Source of the DNA: Bacteroidota bacterium
GTDB lineage: Bacteria > Bacteroidota > Bacteroidia > B-17B0 > Aurantibacillaceae
Assembly (NCBI GenBank): GCA_025963735.1
Contig: JAOQAF010000087.1
Span: 1-38,396, forward strand
DNA length: 38,396 nucleotides
Direction of reading: 5' to 3'
Under the pieces are notes generated by a model. That model saw only the letters and a list, made by a program, of their open reading frames with translations. It was not told the origin of the DNA and did not search any database. The translations under genes were made by a program, and so were the position numbers. Shown piece after piece: positions 17,135-25,909 of this stretch. The first letter of the stretch is position 1, and each line of letters opens with the position of its first letter.

Positions 17135-18710
17135 CTAATCGGTTATCACAACTTTTTGAAATTCTTTATAATTGTGCTGGGTCATTTTAAGAAAATAAAT
17201 ACCAGGAAGTAGACTTCTTAAATCAATAATCATCTTATTTTGAGGATCCTTAAAGCAATTTGTATACACGATTGTACCATCAACGTTAAAAACATTCATC
17301 TTAATTGGTCTTGTTACGTCGATACCCTCTAAATAAAATATTCCTGAATTTGGATTCGGATATAAATTTATTTTATCGGAGTATTCTTTTACGACTTTAA
17401 GATTGGTTGCAGTGGCGTCATTTATTTTTGTAATAAACATATTTGGTGAACCCACAGATTGGGGGTGCCCGCCAAAGTCCACAGTGCCTGAAAAACTGCC
17501 GGTTAAAAAAATATCTGAATTGTAAACAGCTATTTGACTACTGGCAGCTACGCCTCCGCCTGAATCACAATCGCCTTGTGTTGCCCAAATCGGCGTTCCT
17601 GAAGAATTAAATTTAACCACAAAAGCTTCCCAAGGCCATGCAGAATTAACTGATGAAGCAACACTGTTAAGGGAAAGGCTACCCATGGAGACGGACGAAA
17701 TATATTGGCCGCATACATATAAATCTCCACCTTTATTTACCATTAAACCCCGGCTGTAATCTGTATTTAAGCCTCCCGCTTTGGTTGCCCATATAGGCTG
17801 ACCATTAATATCAAGCTTCATTAAAAATATATCAAGGTTATTTTGACCGGTAGTAGTTAAAATTGTATTTCCAATCACTAGGGGCTTATGATAGGATCCT
17901 GTTGCGTAAATACTACCCACTTGGTCAACATCAATTGCTGTTATAACTTCATCAGAAATATTTGAACTACCTATGTTGTAAATCCACTGCCCATTAGCAT
18001 TACTATTCATCTTATATAAAAAACTATTGAATCCAGAATCGACAATGGTAAAAGCATCGATTGTCAGGGTGTCCAAATAGCTCCCTGCTAAAAAAACATT
18101 AAAATTTTTATCTGTTTTTAAATAAGAAGAATATACGTGAGAGTGCGAAGATGCTTTTAACCATATACACGAATCTAAAGTTGAAATTTTAGCAACGTAT
18201 ACTTGCCATCCTGAAGTAAGACTATACACGTTTTTATTTAAAATATTCAAAGTATCAAGAAAAGTGCCGCTTATGTAATAATTGTTTTGTAAATCAACAG
18301 TTAAATCAAAAATGTTTCCTTTGGAATTATTTATTAGGGTTGTTTTTTTTTTAAGTATTCCGCTTGAATTGTATTTACTTATATAATATCCTAAAGTATC
18401 CCATCCGGTAATTATTAAGTCATTATTTTGATCTATAATTAATTTAAGTGAATTGGCATTTATAATTTTTTCCCACACAAGTGTGCCGGAGGAAGTATAT
18501 TTCTGTAAGAAAGAGCTGGAATTATTTTGATTGGCAGAAAATGATCGTCGCAACATAAACATTACCCGACTGATCTGTACACAAAGAGTTTCCACTGGAA
18601 GTACCGGTATAATTGGATGCGGCAGACCACACAAAATTTTGAGACTTACAATCTGCGCCGGAGAATAATAATATATAAATTAAAACACTTTGGATTACAC
18701 GTTTTATCAT
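17135..18710 (-). CDS. T9SS-sorted beta-propeller (SBBP-like repeat) protein, frameshifted near its N-terminus
   Basis: The true start is MIKRVIQSVLIYILLFSGAD at 18710, a signal peptide. That frame runs through FVWSAASNYTGTSSGNSLCT and GNVYVAT, then shifts at about 18541-18547 (GCGACGATCATTTT). The neighbouring frame continues as SFSANQNNSSSFLQKYTSSG to the stop at 17135. Joined, they give about 525 residues of repeats of about 50 residues carrying VDQVGSIYATGSY-, INGQPIWATKAGG- and NKGGDLYVCGQY-like motifs, as in SBBP propeller proteins. The end is a T9SS type A domain (INLYPNPNSGIFYL, LLPGIYFLKM, FQKVVITD). One base too many, or two too few, breaks the frame. The rest of the gene is intact, so the break is recent or an assembly error. 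It is probably a surface protein of unknown ligand. Confidence 0.82.
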
Positions 18711-18786
18711 TGAATTTTATAAGCAATTAATATGCCATACATGACGATGCTTCTGTACCCGAACTGACCATTAAAAGATTTTAAAC

Positions 18787-18794
18787 TATCTTTG
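18787..18794 (+). promoter_or_regulatory. -7 promoter box (TATCTTTG) upstream of the helicase gene
   Basis: This is an exact TAnnTTTG match 18 nt before the ATG at 18813. It gives a leader of about 12-14 nt and argues against the longer TTG-initiated frame at 18792, which would start inside the box. Confidence 0.5.
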
Positions 18795-18812
18795 CCAAAA
18801 ACCCTTCAAAAA

Positions 18813-20138
18813 ATGATCCCTTTCAATGACCTGAACCTTTCAAAACCTTTATTAAAAGCGTTGAATGACATTGGCTTTGAAACCGCAACCCCAATTCAGG
18901 AAAAGGCCCTTCCAGTTCTAATGTCGGGTGTTGATGCTGTTGGGATTGCTCAAACCGGAACCGGAAAAACATTTGCTTATTTATTACCTATCCTGCGTCA
19001 GTTAACCTTTTCAGAACAACGTCACCCACGCATATTGATTGTAGTGCCTACCCGCGAATTAGTGGCTCAGGTTACCGGCGAAATTGAAAAGCTCACCAGA
19101 TACATGACCATTCGCTGCCTGGGAGTTTACGGGGCTTCCAACATTAACACCCAAAAACAGCTGGTGTATGATGGTATTGATATTCTGGTGGCCACTCCCG
19201 GAAGGTTGATTGATCTCACACTCAGCCGTACCCTTCAGCTCTCCAATATAAAAAAACTGGTTATTGATGAAGTGGATGAAATGCTTAACCTGGGTTTCAG
19301 GGCGCAATTGAAACAGATTCTTGAAATACTTCCTCCAAAAAGACAGAATATTTTATTTTCGGCCACTTTACCGGAAGAAGTGGAAGGTTTAATTCAGAAA
19401 TATTTTAATAAACCTGAATACATTGAACTGATTACAAGAGGAACCCCACTCGCAAAAATTATACAGCAGGCATATAACGTTCCTAACTTTTATACAAAGA
19501 TTGATCTGTTGAAATGGCTTCTCACTCATGAGAAAGATTTTACAAAAGTGCTGTTATTTGTAAAAAATAAAAAGATAGCCGATGATATTGAAGCAGAGTT
19601 GGCAGAATTTGAACAGGAGATTGGCGTTATTCATTCCAACAAATCTCAACCACATCGCTTTAATGCCATTAAACAATTTCAGAACGGCACGTTTCGTTTG
19701 CTGATAGCTACCGATGTAATAGCCCGGGGATTGGATCTTCAGAACGTTACTCACGTTATAAACTTTGATATTCCTTCCGTTGCCGATGTATACATCCACA
19801 GGATCGGAAGAACGGGTCGCGCCGAGAAGGCGGGAACTGCCATCAGCTTTATTACTGAAAAGGATGAAGAGATGAAAGTTGCCATTGAAGCTTTAATGAA
19901 TAAAAAGATCACCATGCTTGACCTTCCGGATGCAGTGGAAACCTCGGAAGAACTTACAAAAGATGAAATGCCTGTAACACGTGATAAAAATTTAAAGAAG
20001 GCAAAAAAAATAGTAACACCAACGGGTGCCTTTCACGAGAAAAAAGCAAAAAACTCCAAAGAACAATTGGGCGGAAAACGTCGCCAGGAGAAGAAACGCA
20101 GGCTTGAGGAAAAATACAGAAGCAAACGGGGGTTTTAG
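18813..20138 (+). CDS. DEAD-box-family ATP-dependent RNA helicase (DEVD variant)
   Basis: This cytoplasmic RNA-remodelling helicase has 441 residues. Motifs in order are the Q motif (FETATPIQEKALPVL), I (AQTGTGKT), Ia (VPTRELVAQ), Ib (ATPGR), II (VIDEVDEMLNLGF), III (FSATLP), IV (VLLFVKNKK), V (ATDVIARGLDL) and VI (HRIGRTGR). Motif II reads DEVD rather than DEAD. The catalytic D and E are kept, and this variation occurs in some Bacteroidota members. A basic tail of about 75 residues (KKAKNSKEQLGGKRRQEKKR) probably binds RNA. The exact subfamily (RhlE- or DbpA-like) cannot be fixed. It is monocistronic by position and followed by repeats. Confidence 0.92.
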   Translation: MIPFNDLNLSKPLLKALNDIGFETATPIQEKALPVLMSGVDAVGIAQTGTGKTFAYLLPILRQLTFSEQRHPRILIVVPTRELVAQVTGEIEKLTRYMTIRCLGVYGASNINTQKQLVYDGIDILVATPGRLIDLTLSRTLQLSNIKKLVIDEVDEMLNLGFRAQLKQILEILPPKRQNILFSATLPEEVEGLIQKYFNKPEYIELITRGTPLAKIIQQAYNVPNFYTKIDLLKWLLTHEKDFTKVLLFVKNKKIADDIEAELAEFEQEIGVIHSNKSQPHRFNAIKQFQNGTFRLLIATDVIARGLDLQNVTHVINFDIPSVADVYIHRIGRTGRAEKAGTAISFITEKDEEMKVAIEALMNKKITMLDLPDAVETSEELTKDEMPVTRDKNLKKAKKIVTPTGAFHEKKAKNSKEQLGGKRRQEKKRRLEEKYRSKRGF

Positions 20139-20157
20139 GATTACCGCATTCTCATCA

Positions 20158-20876
20158 CCGTCTTTGCGAGGCTTTATAAAAATTATCGCAGCCGAAGCAA
20201 TCTCCACCAAAAACAATTAATTAATTCTGTGCCTTCGAGAGCCTCAGGAACCTGTGAGGTGGAACCTTCGAGATGCCGGGTTCAACAAGAGGTGCCTGAC
20301 TTTATCGAGATCCTATCGATTGTGCGTAAGATCCCTGATTATGTAATCCGTCTTTGCAAGGCTTAGTTGAAAATATTGAAGCCGAAGCAATCTTTCTCAA
20401 AACCCTTAACACATGGCCTTCAAGAGCCTCAGGCAACGTAATGCAAAAGAGATTGCCGCGCCCAACAGGACCTGGTTAATGCGGCCGCAATGACAATGCG
20501 GGCCTACTCCGTCTTTGCGAGGAGGAACGACGAAGCAATCTAATAACCAGAAGCCCTGTCCACTAATCACCGTTTAGAGATTGCCACGCCGCCGGTAATA
20601 TCTGTTGAATGCGGCTCGCAATGACAATGCGGGCCTACTCCGTCTTTGCGAGGGGAACGAGGAAGCAATCTAATAACCAGAAGCCCTGTCCACTAATCAC
20701 CGTTTAGAGATTGCCACGCCGCCGGTAATATCTGTTGAATGCGGCTCACAATGACAATGCGTGCCTACTCCGTCTTTGCGAGGAGGAACGACGAAGCAAT
20801 CTGATTGTGCCTTCGGGAGCCTCAGGCACCCGTTATGTCACCTGAGAGTACTTTCGAGAGCATCAGCCACCATTCG
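20158..20876. repeat. Spacer of palindromic repeats (CGTCTTTGCGAGG...GAAGCAATCT type)
   Basis: No gene is supported in this 738-bp spacer. Copies of CGTCTTTGCGAGG followed by GAAGCAATCT start near 20158, 20349, 20510, 20641 and 20771. Several are followed by their complement, AGATTGCC...GCTCGCAATGAC, so each unit can fold back. A second short palindrome, GTGCCTTCGGGAGCCTCAGG and variants, appears near 20226, 20412 and 20805. ORFs crossing the spacer are by-products of these repeats. Confidence 0.8.
20509..20805. repeat. Tandem repeat with 130-131-bp period, two full copies plus a partial third
   Basis: The unit starts CCGTCTTTGCGAGG at 20509, 20640 and 20770. Copies 1 and 2 differ at only a handful of positions. 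Each contains the fold-back halves GAAGCAATCT and AGATTGCC. Copy 3 departs from the unit after GAAGCAATCT (about 20805). Confidence 0.9.
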
Positions 20877-21290
20877 TTAAGCCAGCCATCTGTTTTTAAC
20901 TTTTTCAACAATCCGTTTCAGCTCTTCATCCGCAACGGGTTTTGTGTAAAAATCATCCGCTCCAAGGTCTGTTAAATCTAACCTGTCTGATAAATGAGAA
21001 CTTGTTGTTAAAATTATTACGGGAATTTTAAAAAGAACTTCATCCTGTTTTATCATTCTTACCGTTGATCTGCCATTCATTTTACTCATGTTAAGATCCA
21101 GAAAAATAAGATCCGGTATTCTCTCGCGGTTATATAAATAAGCCATTACTTCAATCCCGTCAAAAAAAGACTTCACCTCCGCATCGGGAACAACTTCATG
21201 AATAGCCGTAGTTAAAAAAAACTGATCGTCTTTATCGTCATCAACGATTAAAATACTTGGTGGTTTAATATGCTTTAAAATTTCAGTCAA
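20877..21290 (-). CDS. Single-domain response regulator (Rcp1/CheY-like)
   Basis: The 137-residue receiver domain shows ILIVDDDKDDQFF, LIFLDLNMSKMNGRSTV with the phospho-acceptor Asp (about residue 69), ILTTSSH and the conserved Lys in FYTKPVADEELKRI. There is no output domain. The only plausible start near the family's usual N-terminus is a TTG at 21290, since a TGA lies three codons upstream in frame. It is about 40% similar by eye to the receiver at 16505-16930. No cognate kinase is in the window. The downstream repeat spacer begins right at the stop codon. Confidence 0.9.
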   Translation of the reverse strand: MTEILKHIKPPSILIVDDDKDDQFFLTTAIHEVVPDAEVKSFFDGIEVMAYLYNRERIPDLIFLDLNMSKMNGRSTVRMIKQDEVLFKIPVIILTTSSHLSDRLDLTDLGADDFYTKPVADEELKRIVEKVKNRWLA

Positions 21291-21410
21291 AAGAAATCAA
21301 ATTTTTCCTAGCACGGCGTTACTCAATTTTACCACCAAACTTGTCTGAATCCAACTCTTTTCTTCGAAACCTTTATTTTTTTTTATGGTATAACGTCTCT
21401 TTTTTAACGG

Positions 21411-23657
21411 TTATTTTATTTTAAATCTTAGCCCCCCATACAGCATTCGGCCATAAACAGGCCCCCACACCATGCTTGCATCAAAGAACTTTCCAAACGG
21501 ATCGCCGGCAGAAATAATGGGGTTTGATTGTTTGTAATTCAATGCATTTTCAACTCCTATATAAATATTAAAGTCTGCTTTATTTATTTTTGTGAGATAA
21601 GTAATTTGAGATAAAACATTATAAAAATCGGGTGAATAGGCTGCGACTTTAAATTCATCGGGATTAGTCTGAGTGTCAGGAATACGCTTTTGTCCGTTAT
21701 ACTGACAGGTGGCATCAAACATCCATTTTTTATTTCTTGTTGTGTATTCAATATTAATAAAAGCCCGATGTCTGGAAACAAAGGGTTTTTCAAGAAGCTT
21801 GCCTGAATAGGTTTGCCGGTTATCAACAAAACGATACGCAGTTTTTACAAAAAGACGCTTTCTAATTTCCCAGTTAAATTCTATCTGTGCGGTGTTTGAA
21901 TAAGATTGCCCATGCAGATTATAGATATTTACTTCCTGAGCGCTTTTATCAAGATCAACAATAACCTGATTTGTAAAGTCGGTTCGGTACACATCAATGG
22001 TTACATAAGCTTCTCTGTAATTTAAATGAAACTTTTGCGTGAAATTAAAACCGTAATTCCAGGCTGTTTCAGGGTTAAGCCCATAAGGCATATAAAAATC
22101 GGAAGCGCCAATAACCCATTGTCTGTTAGAGGCCATGAGCTGCATGTTATCACTGAAAATAGAAGAAGTACGTAAAGCTTTTCCGGCGCTTAATCTTAAA
22201 ACAGTGTGGTTTTCATTAAAACCAAACCGCATATGAACGCGGGGGGTCATAAAAAAACCATAGTAGTTATGGTAATCGCCGCGAAGGCCGGCCACCAGAT
22301 TAAAAGTTGTTTTATATGAAAAAGCATATTCGCCAAACACTCCGGGCACCTGTTCTGTTCGCAGGTAATGATTGCTGTTGAACTTTTCTGTAACCTGATC
22401 ATTCAAAAAGCTAGCCCCTGTTCTATATGTATGATTGGTATTATTTATGATGCCCTGAAAAATAAAGTTGGCATAAAACGTTTTTTGATTACCGGTATAC
22501 GTATTCCTTGAATTGTTATTTGAAAGATCGTGATCTAAATAGGAAAGCTGTAAACCGGTGGAGGTGCCGGGTTTCTTAGGAAATACAAATCCTGTTTTAC
22601 TGTACACTTCCCATTTTTTATTATCAATGTTTAAATGATATAATTGAGTGGTGTCATTATAATTTTTAATAAAAAGTTTGTCCTGCCCCCCTGCTCTGCT
22701 GTCGTTTAAAAAACCACCGCCAAATTGAGCTTCAAATTTTTTACCGGAACTGTAGGCAAACTTAGTAAGTATGTTCTGCTGTTGACCGGTTGGAATATCG
22801 AGGAAGCCATCGTTATTTTTATCTTGTTTTAGTGGGTTGGAATTTAAGTGTGAGAGAACAGCTGCCGAAAATTTAGGATTAAACCTTCGTGAAAGATTCA
22901 GATTATATTCGTTACGCAAATTTTCATTAACGTAGGTATTAAAACTTAATTTTTCAGTGTCTTCGGGCTTTTGCAGTTCGGTATTAATTTGTCCTGTAAA
23001 ACTTTCATAGCCATTTATTACTGAACCTGCGCCTTTACCAAGTTGTATGGAATGGATCCATGTTCCGGGAATAAAACTTAAACCATAACTATTGGCAAGT
23101 CCACGCAGGTAAGGCATGTTCTCTTTTGTTATTTGCGCATATTGACCGGAGAGCCCAAGCAGTTGAATTTGTTTGGCCCCACTTACTGCATCAGCAAAAT
23201 TTACATCAACGCTGGGGTTAGTTTCAAAACTCTCGCTTAAGTTGCAGCAGGCCGCTTTCATAAGAGAGCGCTCTGTTAACGTTTCGAGTTTAATGGGGTT
23301 TAAATAACTTAATTCAGTACTTTGTCTTTCAAAAATAATTTCAATTTCTTTTAATTGATTCTCTGTTTTTAAACCAATCAGTAAAAATTTAGTATCCGGC
23401 TTAACGGATAAAGAATCGGTTTGAAAGCCAATGTAAGAGACAAGCAATTTTGTGGGTACAGGCGGCAAGGCAATAGTAAACTTACCGCTGCTATCTGTTG
23501 AAGAAGAAATACTCGTGTTTTTCCAAAACAAAGTAGCGCCAGCGATGGCGGAAGTATCTTTACCGCTTATCTCCACTAAACGACCATTCAGCTGGCCACG
23601 TGTAAGAAAAGGCAATGCAATGGCCAGAAGACCAAACATCCATTTATTAGTGAACAT
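21411..23657 (-). CDS. TonB-dependent receptor, metal-associated operon
   Basis: This outer-membrane receptor of 748 residues has a signal peptide (MFTNKWMFGLLAIALPFLTRGQ). A short carboxypeptidase-like domain follows (LVEISGKDTSAIAGATLFWK, DSSGKFTIALPPVPTKLLVSY, about 25-100). The plug is at about 120-220 (LSESFETNPSVDVNFADAVS, KQIQLLGLSGQYAQI, LGKGAGSVINGYESFTGQIN) and a barrel ends in GRMLYGGLRFKIK. It is encoded 11 bp after an HMA-domain protein gene and near a HYC_CC_PP gene. In Bacteroidota this trio recurs and is thought to handle a metal such as copper. The substrate is therefore inferred from context only. Confidence 0.9.
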   Translation of the reverse strand: MFTNKWMFGLLAIALPFLTRGQLNGRLVEISGKDTSAIAGATLFWKNTSISSSTDSSGKFTIALPPVPTKLLVSYIGFQTDSLSVKPDTKFLLIGLKTENQLKEIEIIFERQSTELSYLNPIKLETLTERSLMKAACCNLSESFETNPSVDVNFADAVSGAKQIQLLGLSGQYAQITKENMPYLRGLANSYGLSFIPGTWIHSIQLGKGAGSVINGYESFTGQINTELQKPEDTEKLSFNTYVNENLRNEYNLNLSRRFNPKFSAAVLSHLNSNPLKQDKNNDGFLDIPTGQQQNILTKFAYSSGKKFEAQFGGGFLNDSRAGGQDKLFIKNYNDTTQLYHLNIDNKKWEVYSKTGFVFPKKPGTSTGLQLSYLDHDLSNNNSRNTYTGNQKTFYANFIFQGIINNTNHTYRTGASFLNDQVTEKFNSNHYLRTEQVPGVFGEYAFSYKTTFNLVAGLRGDYHNYYGFFMTPRVHMRFGFNENHTVLRLSAGKALRTSSIFSDNMQLMASNRQWVIGASDFYMPYGLNPETAWNYGFNFTQKFHLNYREAYVTIDVYRTDFTNQVIVDLDKSAQEVNIYNLHGQSYSNTAQIEFNWEIRKRLFVKTAYRFVDNRQTYSGKLLEKPFVSRHRAFINIEYTTRNKKWMFDATCQYNGQKRIPDTQTNPDEFKVAAYSPDFYNVLSQITYLTKINKADFNIYIGVENALNYKQSNPIISAGDPFGKFFDASMVWGPVYGRMLYGGLRFKIK

Positions 23658-23668
23658 ACAAAAATAAA

Positions 23669-24016
23669 TTATTGCTTTTGGTTAGCCGGATCTTTATAAT
23701 GACAACACTCGGGAAGCTTTTTATAAGCCTTTTCATCGCCTTTTTCATGCTCGGTATCGTAACCCGCGTGAGAAATCGCTTTTTCAACCTGTGATTGTGT
23801 CACTTTCTTTTCATCCAAAAGCACTGTAGCTATTTTTGATTTTTTATCCCAGGTACATTTTTTAACGCCCTTAATATCCGCGGCGTTTTCAATTTGTTCT
23901 TTGCATTCACCGCAAACCCCTGCAACAGTAAACGTAACGGTTTTAATTGTATGTTGGCCAAAAGTATAATTGGAAATAAATAATAATAGGATTGTTATTT
24001 TTAATATGAGTTTCAT
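23669..24016 (-). CDS. Secreted heavy-metal-associated (HMA) domain protein
   Basis: The 115-residue protein has an N-terminal signal peptide (MKLILKITILLLFISNYTFG) and one ferredoxin-like HMA domain. The metal-binding CxxC is in TVAGVCGECKEQIENA (Cys residues about 35 and 38); VKKCTWDKKSKIATVLLDEK and VEKAISHAGYDT complete the fold. The tail KKLPECCHYKDPANQ adds a CCH cluster that could also bind metal. It sits between HYC_CC_PP and TonB receptor genes, so it likely passes a metal ion, most probably copper, in the periplasm. Confidence 0.9.
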   Translation of the reverse strand: MKLILKITILLLFISNYTFGQHTIKTVTFTVAGVCGECKEQIENAADIKGVKKCTWDKKSKIATVLLDEKKVTQSQVEKAISHAGYDTEHEKGDEKAYKKLPECCHYKDPANQKQ

Positions 24017-24105
24017 GCTGTAATTTTTTAATGATAATTATAACGTCTTAAACGACATTATTGTTGATTTAATATGAATGTGGCGTAACTGAAAAAAGAG
24101 TATGA

Positions 24106-24495
24106 TCAGATTCTGAATACCATGATGGAGCTGGGGTCAGTAATACGCACGAAAGGAACCCCGCTCTTTACCGGGGTATTATACTGATTTAAAAGGCATG
24201 GATGAAATAGGAATGAATGTAAAATAGCAATCGGAGTTTGATAAAAGGATTGAATATTAAAAATTACGTTATTAGTAATGCTTTCGGTTTTATTTGAAAG
24301 ATGCAGCGTTTCATCCTGACAGCAGTCAGAAGGTTCATCTTGTGTTTCTTCACCACAGCAGGAATTTTGTTTGATTAATGAAACAGATTCCAGTTCGCCG
24401 CCGCAAAAATGCTTGTTAATGGTTACACCGCATACTGAAACCACATACACCAGAAGGGATATGTAAATAAGAGTATGTTTACGGAGTAATTTCAT
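24106..24495 (-). CDS. HYC_CC_PP-family small secreted or membrane protein
   Basis: This protein has about 129 residues from the ATG at 24495; a TTG two codons upstream (24501) is less likely. A hydrophobic N-terminus (HTLIYISLLVYVVSVCGVTI) is followed by the family marks KHFCGGELESVSL, SCCGEE and DCCQDE. This is the H-aromatic-C then CC pattern that gives the family its name. The cysteine and histidine clusters suggest metal binding. A hydrophobic segment (IAILHSFLFHPCLLNQ) lies near the C-terminus. It is the first gene of the probable three-gene metal operon, 89 bp before the HMA gene. The molecular function is unknown. Confidence 0.82.
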   Translation of the reverse strand: MKLLRKHTLIYISLLVYVVSVCGVTINKHFCGGELESVSLIKQNSCCGEETQDEPSDCCQDETLHLSNKTESITNNVIFNIQSFYQTPIAILHSFLFHPCLLNQYNTPVKSGVPFVRITDPSSIMVFRI

Positions 24496-24604
24496 TTTCA
24501 ATTGCTTATGCTAAATTATGCAATTATTATGCCCCTTTTATATTGCTTTTAAAAAAAATAAATTATTATTAAAGATTTTATGCTAATTATATGTAAAAGT
24601 ATTG

Positions 24605-24612
24605 TATCTTTA
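24605..24612 (+). promoter_or_regulatory. -7-like box (TATCTTTA) upstream of the cold-shock gene
   Basis: It differs from TAnnTTTG at the last base and lies 18 nt before the ATG at 24631. The 5' leader would be about 12-14 nt, short for a cold-shock gene. Confidence 0.35.
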
Positions 24613-24630
24613 CCGCAACAAATTTAATTT

Positions 24631-24822
24631 ATGAAAACAGGAACAGTAAAATTTTTCAATCAGTCTAAAGGTTACGGATTTATAATAGTTGACGATACCA
24701 AAGAGGAGATTTTTGTACATGCTAACGATTTAAAAGGAAATGTTGGTGAAAACGACAGAGTACAATTCGAAATTCAAGAAGGTAAAAAAGGTTTAAACGC
24801 GGTAAACGTTAATAAAATCTAG
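24631..24822 (+). CDS. Cold-shock domain protein (CspA family)
   Basis: This is a single 63-residue OB-fold RNA/DNA-binding domain. The RNA-binding motifs RNP1 (KGYGFIIV, residues about 14-21) and RNP2 (EIFVHANDL, about 27-35) are both present, with the typical start MKTGTVKFFNQSKGYGF and end GKKGLNAVNVNKI. Such proteins melt RNA structure and act as RNA chaperones, constitutively or upon cold. It is monocistronic, divergent from the metal operon, and followed by a strong terminator-like hairpin. Confidence 0.96.
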   Translation: MKTGTVKFFNQSKGYGFIIVDDTKEEIFVHANDLKGNVGENDRVQFEIQEGKKGLNAVNVNKI

Positions 24823-24872
24823 TCACAGGTTTCCTGTGCACTTTCAAACATTTTCTTACTAAAGACCAAGTG

Positions 24873-24897
24873 TCCGATCCTTGAAATAAGGATCGGA
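24873..24897 (+). terminator. Hairpin terminator after the cold-shock gene
   Basis: CCGATCCTT and AAGGATCGG form a perfect 9-bp stem with a GAAAT loop, extendable by a T-A pair. It is followed by an AT-rich tail (TTATTTAC) rather than a pure T-run. It is the clearest plus-strand terminator in the window. Confidence 0.65.
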
Positions 24898-25052
24898 TTA
24901 TTTACATTTTATTTCTTTGATAGTCTTTATTGGATTGATATTTGATAGGCCTCCCGGTCTGCTAGATCTTTATTTTAATTAAGCCTCTTTTCTTATTAAC
25001 ATTTCACTAATCGGCTCGTTTTTTTTCTTTCGCTTCGCTTAAAGTCATTCGG

Positions 25053-25480
25053 AGGAGTGAAGAAATCGACACTTTGGAGTGAGATCGCTTCGGCCTCATT
25101 TTGCTGTACAATGCCTCGCGAAGACGGATTAAAACTGTCATTCCGAGCGACCAAAGGAGTGAAGGAATCTCTGCTTCGGAGATGAGATCGCTTCGGCCTC
25201 CTTTTTCTGTACAATGCCTTGCGAAGACGGCATCCCGTCATTCCGAGGGACCAAAGGAGCGAAGGAATCTCTACTTCGGAGATGAGATCGCTTCGGCCTT
25301 ATTATACTTTACTTTTGCCTCGCGATGACGGATTACAACCGTTATTCCGAGCAACCAAAGGAGCGAAGGAATCTCTACTTCGGATGAGATCGCTTCGGCC
25401 TTATTATACTTTACTTTTGCCTCGTTATGACGGATTACAGCCGTCATTCGAGCGACCAAAGGAGTGAAGGAATCTCGTAG
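25053..25480. repeat. Array of about 100-bp palindromic repeats (GTCATTCCGAGCGAC...GATGACG)
   Basis: Units begin near 25053, 25137, 25237, 25341 and 25443 (the last truncated). Each has GTCATTCCGAGCGACC, GGAGCGAAGGAATCTC, GAGATCGCTTCGGCCT and CCTCGCGATGACGG-like blocks in that order. CGTCATxxCGAG pairs with CTCGxxATGACG, and CGAAGxxATCT with AGATxxCTTCG, so every unit is a nested imperfect palindrome. The same family fills 28.5-30.3 kb. The ORFs here are repeat artefacts. Confidence 0.9.
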
Positions 25481-25909
25481 CCCATGTTGGTGTCATCTCG
25501 AACACAGAACGGACTCAACTTAATTATTTTGACTTGAATGTACTCTCCGATCGCTCTGAGCGTATGTCGAAGGGAACCACATTTTGTCATACCGACTTTA
25601 GGAGGTATCTTATCTCTCAAATCCTTCCTTCAACCAATTGATAGAGCAGTGCTTCTCTGCGAGAAACTAAATCTGAAAAATCTTTTGCTTCCTTTACGTC
25701 ATCTACGAGAAAAATTTACGTGATGATCCACATTTGCAAACCTCACGTCAAAACGCATGAACAATTCTCCCTGAAACCCAGCTGGCAACTTTTTTGTATA
25801 CTGGTATTAACAAAAAAATGTTCCTTATTAAATACAATCGACTGATTAATATTTTTGTCATGTCCATAAATTGTGTTAATTTGCATAACATTTACATTAC
25901 ATCTATTCA
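25481..25909. other. Spacer without recognisable genes
   Basis: Single degenerate copies of other intergenic repeats occur: CGCTCTGAGCGTATGTCGAA near 25551 (reverse of the 5.9-kb family) and a GTCATACCGACTTTAGGAGG stretch near 25587. From 25690 to 25909 I see only AT-rich sequence, presumably holding the promoter of the next operon (TTAATTTGC near 25876 is a weak -7 candidate). Confidence 0.5.

Noticed and set aside
20139-20876. Insertion sequence remnant in the spacer after the helicase gene
   Set aside because: No transposase-like reading frame or terminal inverted repeats with target duplication can be seen; only palindromic repeats are present.
24613-24630. Cold-shock RNA thermosensor leader before the csp gene
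   Set aside because: The -7 box lies only 18 nt from the ATG, leaving too short a leader for the structured 5' UTR known from enteric cspA.
25101-25467. Several overlapping ORFs on both strands with ERRNLYF- and RSLRP-like peptides
   Set aside because: They are translations of the GTCATTCCGAGCGAC repeat family, with no start signal or protein-like composition.
25053-25480. Regularly spaced repeats resembling a CRISPR array
   Set aside because: The whole unit of about 100 bp is repeated; there are no unique spacers of constant length, and no cas gene is present.
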